A program made the position numbers and the translations under genes. The notes beneath the pieces were generated by a model. The model did no database searches and was not told the DNA's origin. It saw only the letters and a program-made list of their open reading frames with translations. Of a stretch of DNA of 15,979 nucleotides, positions 7,770 through 14,000 are shown one piece after another. Within the stretch, counting starts at the first letter, position 1, and every line of letters starts with the position of its first letter. The stretch comes from JAIEPT01 sp038217425 (lineage in GTDB: Bacteria > Planctomycetota > Planctomycetia > Gemmatales > Gemmataceae): assembly GCA_038217425.1 (NCBI GenBank), contig JBBQPM010000160.1, positions 1-15,979 on the forward strand, written 5' to 3'.

Positions 7770-7851
7770 AAAAATTGAGCTTTCGTTTTCTTTCAGTAAT
7801 ACAGGCGAACTCGGCAAGTTGCACGAAGATTCCGGAAAATCCGGACATCCC

Positions 7852-7881
7852 TCGACTCGGTTACGGGCATCCCGGTATAAT
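7852..7881 (+). promoter_or_regulatory. Possible sigma70-type promoter of the giant gene
   Basis: A perfect TATAAT lies at 7876-7881, with TCGACT (four of six matches to TTGACA) at 7852-7857, 18 bases upstream. It would leave a leader of about 165 bases before the ATG at 8054. Other AT-rich boxes, such as TATCAT at 7969-7974, are closer to the start but have no good -35 partner. Confidence 0.35.
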
Positions 7882-8041
7882 TGCCCCAACAACCACAAAT
7901 TGCGATGGTTTCCTGCCGATGGTACAAAAAGGGGCAAAACGCCACTGCTTGTCCATCTTCCAAGCGGTTATCATGAAGCTTTAATTCGACATTATGTTAA
8001 AGTGATCGCTCGCAATCGTCCACCTGCCGGTATCCCTGCGC

Positions 8042-8045
8042 GGAG
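8042..8045 (+). promoter_or_regulatory. Ribosome binding site of the giant gene
   Basis: GGAG with eight bases to the ATG at 8054. In this frame a TGA at 8003-8005 closes the upstream side and no other ATG or GTG intervenes, so 8054 is the natural start. Confidence 0.6.
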
Positions 8046-8053
8046 TTCGTTTC

Positions 8054-11000
8054 ATGGATCTCTCCTCGTTTGCTCGTTGGCTGAAGAATTTGTTGGGGCG
8101 CTCGAAGTCTTCGCCGATCCGAAGCAGGACGCGGTTGCGACTGGAGGACCTGGAGGACCGCCTCACGCCTGCGGTCCTGGTGTGGGACGGTCATAGCGAC
8201 GCGTTACCGACGACGCCCACGGGGAGCATGAACTGGGATAACCCGCTCAACTGGGTGGGAGACGTCGCCCCCGTCCCCGGGGACGATCTCGAGTTCGCCT
8301 CGGGTTCGTTCATGACGACCAACCTGAACAACTACCCCAACGGCACTCAGTTCGGCTCGATCACCGTCTCCGGCAACAATTTCAACCTGGGAGGCAACTC
8401 GATTCTGCTGGGCAACGCCTCCGTCACTGGGGCCGGGTCGATCAACACGAATTCGTTCGCGCTCAATACCAGGATCTCGAACAACATCACGCTGCTGGGC
8501 AACGCCGAGAATCGTCAATACATCACCGTCAATCCCGGTGGGGCGACGCTCACCATGACCGGCACGATTGCCGACGCGTTCGGCGACTCGAGCCTCTCGC
8601 TCTCCAAGGACGGGTTCGGCATCCTGCGCCTCGAAGCGGATAACAGCAACTTCACCGGACCGATCACGATCGAGCAGGGTATCGTCGCCGTCACCCATCC
8701 CAATGCGTTGGGCGATTCCGATCTGGTCGATCCTCTCGACCGCAGTCACATCACGATTATCGAAGCGAACGCCCAGTTGCAGCTTCACGGCACCGGAAGT
8801 ACCTTCAACGAGCATCTGCTGATCAGCGGCGTCGGCGCGGCGGGAGACGGCGCGCTGCTGAACGTCCAGGGGAATAACACCTGGACCGGCTTCATCGATA
8901 TGGACGACAACTCCGGCATCGGCGCCGCCGCCGGTACCAGGCTGCGCCTGGACGGGCAGATCGCGGACCTGGGGGCGGGGTATAACTTCGACAAAGTGGG
9001 GCTGGGCGAAGTCGTCCTCGGCGCCGCCAACATCTACCGCGGCATCACCACCGTGCAGCTGGGCACGCTCACTCTGGAAAATCCGCTCGGTCTCGGCGCC
9101 GCCGGCACCCTCGCCAGCGGCACCGTCGTCCGTTCCGGCATCTTCGGCAACGCCACCCTCCGTCTCGACGGCGGCGTCGGCGGCGGTTACACCATCGTCG
9201 ACGAACTCCTCACCCTCAACGGACTCGGCGACGGGAATAACGGCTCCCTCTACAATTTTTCCGGCGACAACGCCTGGACCGGAAATATCACTATCGGCAG
9301 TCCCATCCCTCTCGGCGCCGACGTCTACATCAATACCGCCCCTAACACCAATCTCACTGTCTCCGGGCATGTCGACAACGAAAACAGTCTCACCGGACTC
9401 CTTCCCCCCTTCAACCTCTACAAGATCGGCGCCGGCCGGCTCATCTTCACGCAAAATAACAGCTACGCCGGGTTTACGAACATTTACTACGGCACGCTCA
9501 ACATCCGCGATTCCAACGCCCTCGGTTCCCCCCAGCGCGGCACCATCGTGCAGACCGGCGCCACCCTCGAACTCGAGGTCGACGACCAAATCGACTCGAT
9601 CAACGGCTCCGACCCCGACGTCTGGAAACAAATCTCCCTCAGCCCCCGCGAACCGCTCGACATCTACGGCCCCGGGTTCGGCTCCAACACCACCACCGGC
9701 GCCCTCCTCAACATCTCCGGCCGAAACATCTGGGACAACGATATCTACTCCGGCATCAGCGGCGCCTCGATCGGCGTTCTGCCCGACGATTACACCAACG
9801 CCAACAGTACCTATGAGACCCCCGTCAATCAACTGACGCTTCACGAGGACCTCTTCAACTTCCAGGGGACCGAAGTCACCAAGGTCGGCACCGGGGAACT
9901 CGTTATCGACGGCGACAAATCGCTCGAGGGGGGCGTCGTCATTCTCGAGGGGTGGATCACCATCAACTCCAACGAGTCGCTCGGGACGCCCGTCGTCGGC
10001 ATCCCGCAGTCGGCGCAGGCCGGCACCATCGTCTATCCCGGCGCCGCCTTGCATCTGAAAGCCCAGCCCGGCCAAAATCTCACCGTCCCCGAAAACCTGA
10101 TTCTCGCCGACCACGGTATCAACAGCCCCTATCCGTTCCTGCACCAACAGGGCGCCCTCGTCAATCTCGTCGGCAACAACACGCTCGTCGGCAACGTCCA
10201 GCTCGCCGGGCAGGTCGGCATCGGCGTTCAACTCGAACCGAACCCCAGCAATAGCGAACTCACCACCACCGGCGTCATCTCCGACGCTGTCTTCGGCGGC
10301 ACCCCCATCAATCGCGATGCGTCCGGCGGCGGCGTCGCGGAGGATCGCTTCATCCTCCCCGTTCCCAGCACCAGCGGCACCTTCACAGTGAGCTGGGACT
10401 TCTACGGCATCCCCGACTCGATCAACGTCTACTACGAAGGCGCCCTTCTGTTCGCCTCCGGCGTCGTCAGCGGCACGGGCACACAAGTTATCACCTACGG
10501 ACCTGGCACTGCGAACTCCGTCTTGATCGTCGTCAACGAAGGCAACACCGGGCTGGGAGGAACCGCCTGGGAATACGCCGTCACGATCCCTACCTTCATC
10601 ACAGGGGGCGGCATCGATAAGCTCGGCCCCCATCGCTTGAATATCCAGGGCTACGGCACCTACCGCGGCAACGTCAACATCCAGGCCGGCATCCTCCGCG
10701 CCCAAAACGACTCCGCGCTCGGCTATCCCGACGCCAGTTCCGGCTCCAACGGCACCTTCATCGGACCCGGCACCGCCCTCGAAATCGCGCCGCCGCTGCC
10801 CAACCTCACCGGCGGGCTCACCAAGGGCCTGCAAATTAGCTACGAAACTCTCACCATTCAGAGCAACGGCTACAACGGCGTCCTCACCGGCGGAACCCTC
10901 GTTCATCCCCTCACCGTCTTCGCTCACGACAACGTCTGGCGCGGCCCCATCGTCCTCGAAATCCCCAATGACGGCATCGCAGGCTCCCCCACGACCCCGA

Positions 11001-14000
11001 CCTACGCCCTCGATATCCAGGGCAGTGCCCGGCTCCAGCTTCTGGGCAACATCTCCGATCGTCTGCTCGATCCCGACGTTACCGGGGCCGGCATCCGCAC
11101 GGTGAACACCGGCGAACTCCTCCTGGCGGGACGTTCGAGTTCTTACCGCGGCCTCACCGACATTCAGGCCGGCGTGGTGACGCTGCAAAGCTCGTTCGCC
11201 CTGGGCGCCGCGACGGGGGGCACGGTCGTCGCCGCCGGCGCCTCGCTCAACTTGCAGGGTTCGCTTTCGATCGGCGGCGAGAATCTGACCATTCACGGGA
11301 CCGGCGCGGCCGCGACGCCGCCGATTTCCAACGCCTGGTTCGCGCAAGGCCCGGCGCCCGTCCCCGCGGGCATCACGCCCGGCAACCTCTCGACCGCGGG
11401 CCGAATGAACGCCCTCGCCGTCGATCCGATCGATCCCAACGTCATCTACGGCGGCGCCGCGGGGGGCGGCGTCTGGAAAACCACCGACGGCGGCATTACC
11501 TGGAATCCCCTTCTGGAAAACATCCCTGCCCTCGCCCTCTTCCATCCCAACGTTAACTTCCAAACCCTGGTCGTCAGCTCCATCGCCATCGCGCCGTCGG
11601 ACAACCGCGTCATCTACGTCGGCACCGGCGAGGACCACTCCGCCGCCGATTCCTACTACGGTCGAGGCGTGTTCCGTTCCGTCGACTCCGGCATTACCTG
11701 GACCGTCCTCGTCGATCCGACCAACTTCACGACGGCGAACGATGCGCTGGGCAATCCGCTGAACCTTGCCTCGATCAACAAGATCGTGGTCGATCCGTTC
11801 AATTCGAGCCGCATCTGGGTCGCCGCCAGCGATCAGGCGGTCATCCCGGGCTCCGCACCCTCCGACAACGCCGGCGTGTGGAGCTTCGTCTCCGCCGGCG
11901 CCCCCGGGACCGACGGCACCTCCGCCGGCACCTGGTACAACATGACCGTGGGCCAAACGGTACCGCACAACACCTATTCCGTCTTCCCGGGCGTGGACGA
12001 GATCCAGTTCTACTCGGTGAGCGCCACCGCGGGTTTGGCCGGTACGTACAATCTTTCGTTCGCTGGCGACTTCGCCGCGATTTCGGTCAATGCCAACGCA
12101 GCCGCGGTCCAGGCGGCCCTGGAGGGCCTCACGACCATCGGGACAGGCAACATCGTGGTTACCGGAACGGTGGGCGGCTTCACGCTCTTCTTCCAGGGAG
12201 GCACCGGCACGACCAACCAACCCCAGGCGGTCGTCACCAATCCCGGCGGTCCCGGCGGCTTGGCGGGTACGGGCATCGCACTCTCCAATACCACGCTCTT
12301 GCAAGGGTCGGTCGGCAACGTCGGCAGCCTGATCAGCTCCATCACCTTCGGCGACAGCGGCCGATTCACCGATATTCTGTACCAGAACGGCCGACTCTTC
12401 ATGGCCTACAGCGGCGATACCGACATCACCTTCTCGGGATTCGTGGGCGTCAACTTCGTCACCCGCAACGTCGGTCTCGCGGAAGCGGGCGTTTACTGGA
12501 CCGACACGCCCCTCGCCACCACCGGCGCGACGGTCACCTGGCAGCCCAATGCCAACAACACGGTCGGATCCTCGCCGACGCTCCCGCGCTTCGGCGTCTT
12601 GGCCAACGACGTGATCACGGTCTCGAATAACGCGGCCCCGGTCAACGCGCTGACCCTCAACTACCCGGGGAGCACGCCGCTGACGCTGCCCGTGACGGCC
12701 AACTCGCGTTTCCCATTGGGTGCGGGTTACGACCTACGCCTTGCGGGATCCGGCAACACGGTGTTTGTTCTTATCCACACGCCGACCGGACCGCGCGTCC
12801 TGAGAAGTCAAACGCTGCCGGGGCCCAACCCGGTGACTGCGGGCGATTACTGGAATCTGCTCCCCGCGCTCCCCGCCGACGTGTATGCCCCCAGTTTCAT
12901 CCCGGGCGTCACGGGCTACTCGAACGTCTTTCAGGCGACGAGCAATGCCTCGCTCTATGTCGGCGGCGACTCACGCATCTACCGAACCACCACCGCCAAT
13001 ACCGCGGCGCCGACCTGGACCGAGATCACCACCGGCACAACCCTCACCGGGCCCCACCTCGCACAGCACGGCAGCGCCGTTTCCGGAACCAGAGTCCTCT
13101 TCGCCGGCGACGGCGGCGTCTATCGCTTCACCCCCGCCGGCGCCGCCGGCAACTGGGCTTCCATCAACGGCAACCTGCAAACCTCTCTGCTGCGCAGCGC
13201 CGCCAGCAATCCCAACGACTTCGCCCTCGGCTTCCAGAGCAGCCAGGGCAACGGCGTCGCCAGTTACAACACCAGCGCCCCCGTCGCCAACGCCACCTAT
13301 CCCGCGACGCTCATCGACAACGGCGACGCCGGCGATATTGTCGTCGATCCCAAGAACGCCAACACCGTCTACCACATCAAACGCCCTTTCACCGCCAGCG
13401 GTTCGGGGCCGCTCACGCTCGAGAAATCGATCAGCGGCGGCCTCCCCGGAACCTGGACGACGCTGACCGGGGCCGGCACGCCCAACTCCATCACCGCGCC
13501 GCTGGTCATCGATTCCATCAATACCTCTCGGCTGCTCGTCGGCTCCAACGGCGGCATCCTCGAATCGATCAATCAGGGAAACACCTGGGTCACCCTCCCC
13601 GGCAGCGTCGCGCCTCTCGCCATCGCCCCTGCCGTCTATCAGGGCGTCTACGCCAACGATCCCGCGTTCCCCATCCTCACCGTCCCCGACAAGGGCGCCA
13701 GCGCCTACGATGCGGACACGATCTACGCCATCACTGCGAACGCGCTCCAGGTCACCAAAAATCACGCCGCCTCCTGGGTTTCGCGCATTCCGACGGATCC
13801 GAGCACCAACCTCGCCATGGGTTCGCTTTCCGACGTCGCCGTCGATCCGGTCAATCGCGATTTCGTCTACGTCGCCAGCAACGGCTTGGGCAGACCCAAG
13901 CTGCTCCTGTCAACCAACGCCGGGCGGAACTGGATCGATCTGTCGTTCAACCTCGCGCCGGCGAGTCCCGCCAACACCGCCGGCCTCGACCTCCCCGTCA

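Larger units (their letters stand above)
7759..8053. promoter_or_regulatory. Divergent intergenic region
   Basis: This 295-base gap separates two genes transcribed away from each other, so it must hold promoters for both unless they lie further inside. It is richer in A and T than the genes around it. Two TCCGGA palindromes lie nine bases apart, at 7831-7836 and 7840-7845. No start-to-stop frame here looks like a real gene. Confidence 0.6.

Noticed and set aside
7759..7848. 30-residue extension of the GFO/IDH-like gene
   Set aside because: The internal ATG at 7758 has a good ribosome site and is followed directly by a signal peptide.
8591..11332. Tandem DNA repeats (minisatellite) in the giant gene
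   Set aside because: Similarity is visible only at protein level; I see no near-identical DNA copies.
8204..12304. 1,366-residue open frame on the minus strand
   Set aside because: It is antisense to the giant gene, has low-complexity Asp/Gly/Val/Glu-rich sequence with no domain, and results from the C-ending codons of the plus strand. The plus frame has clear PATR and Asp-box motifs.
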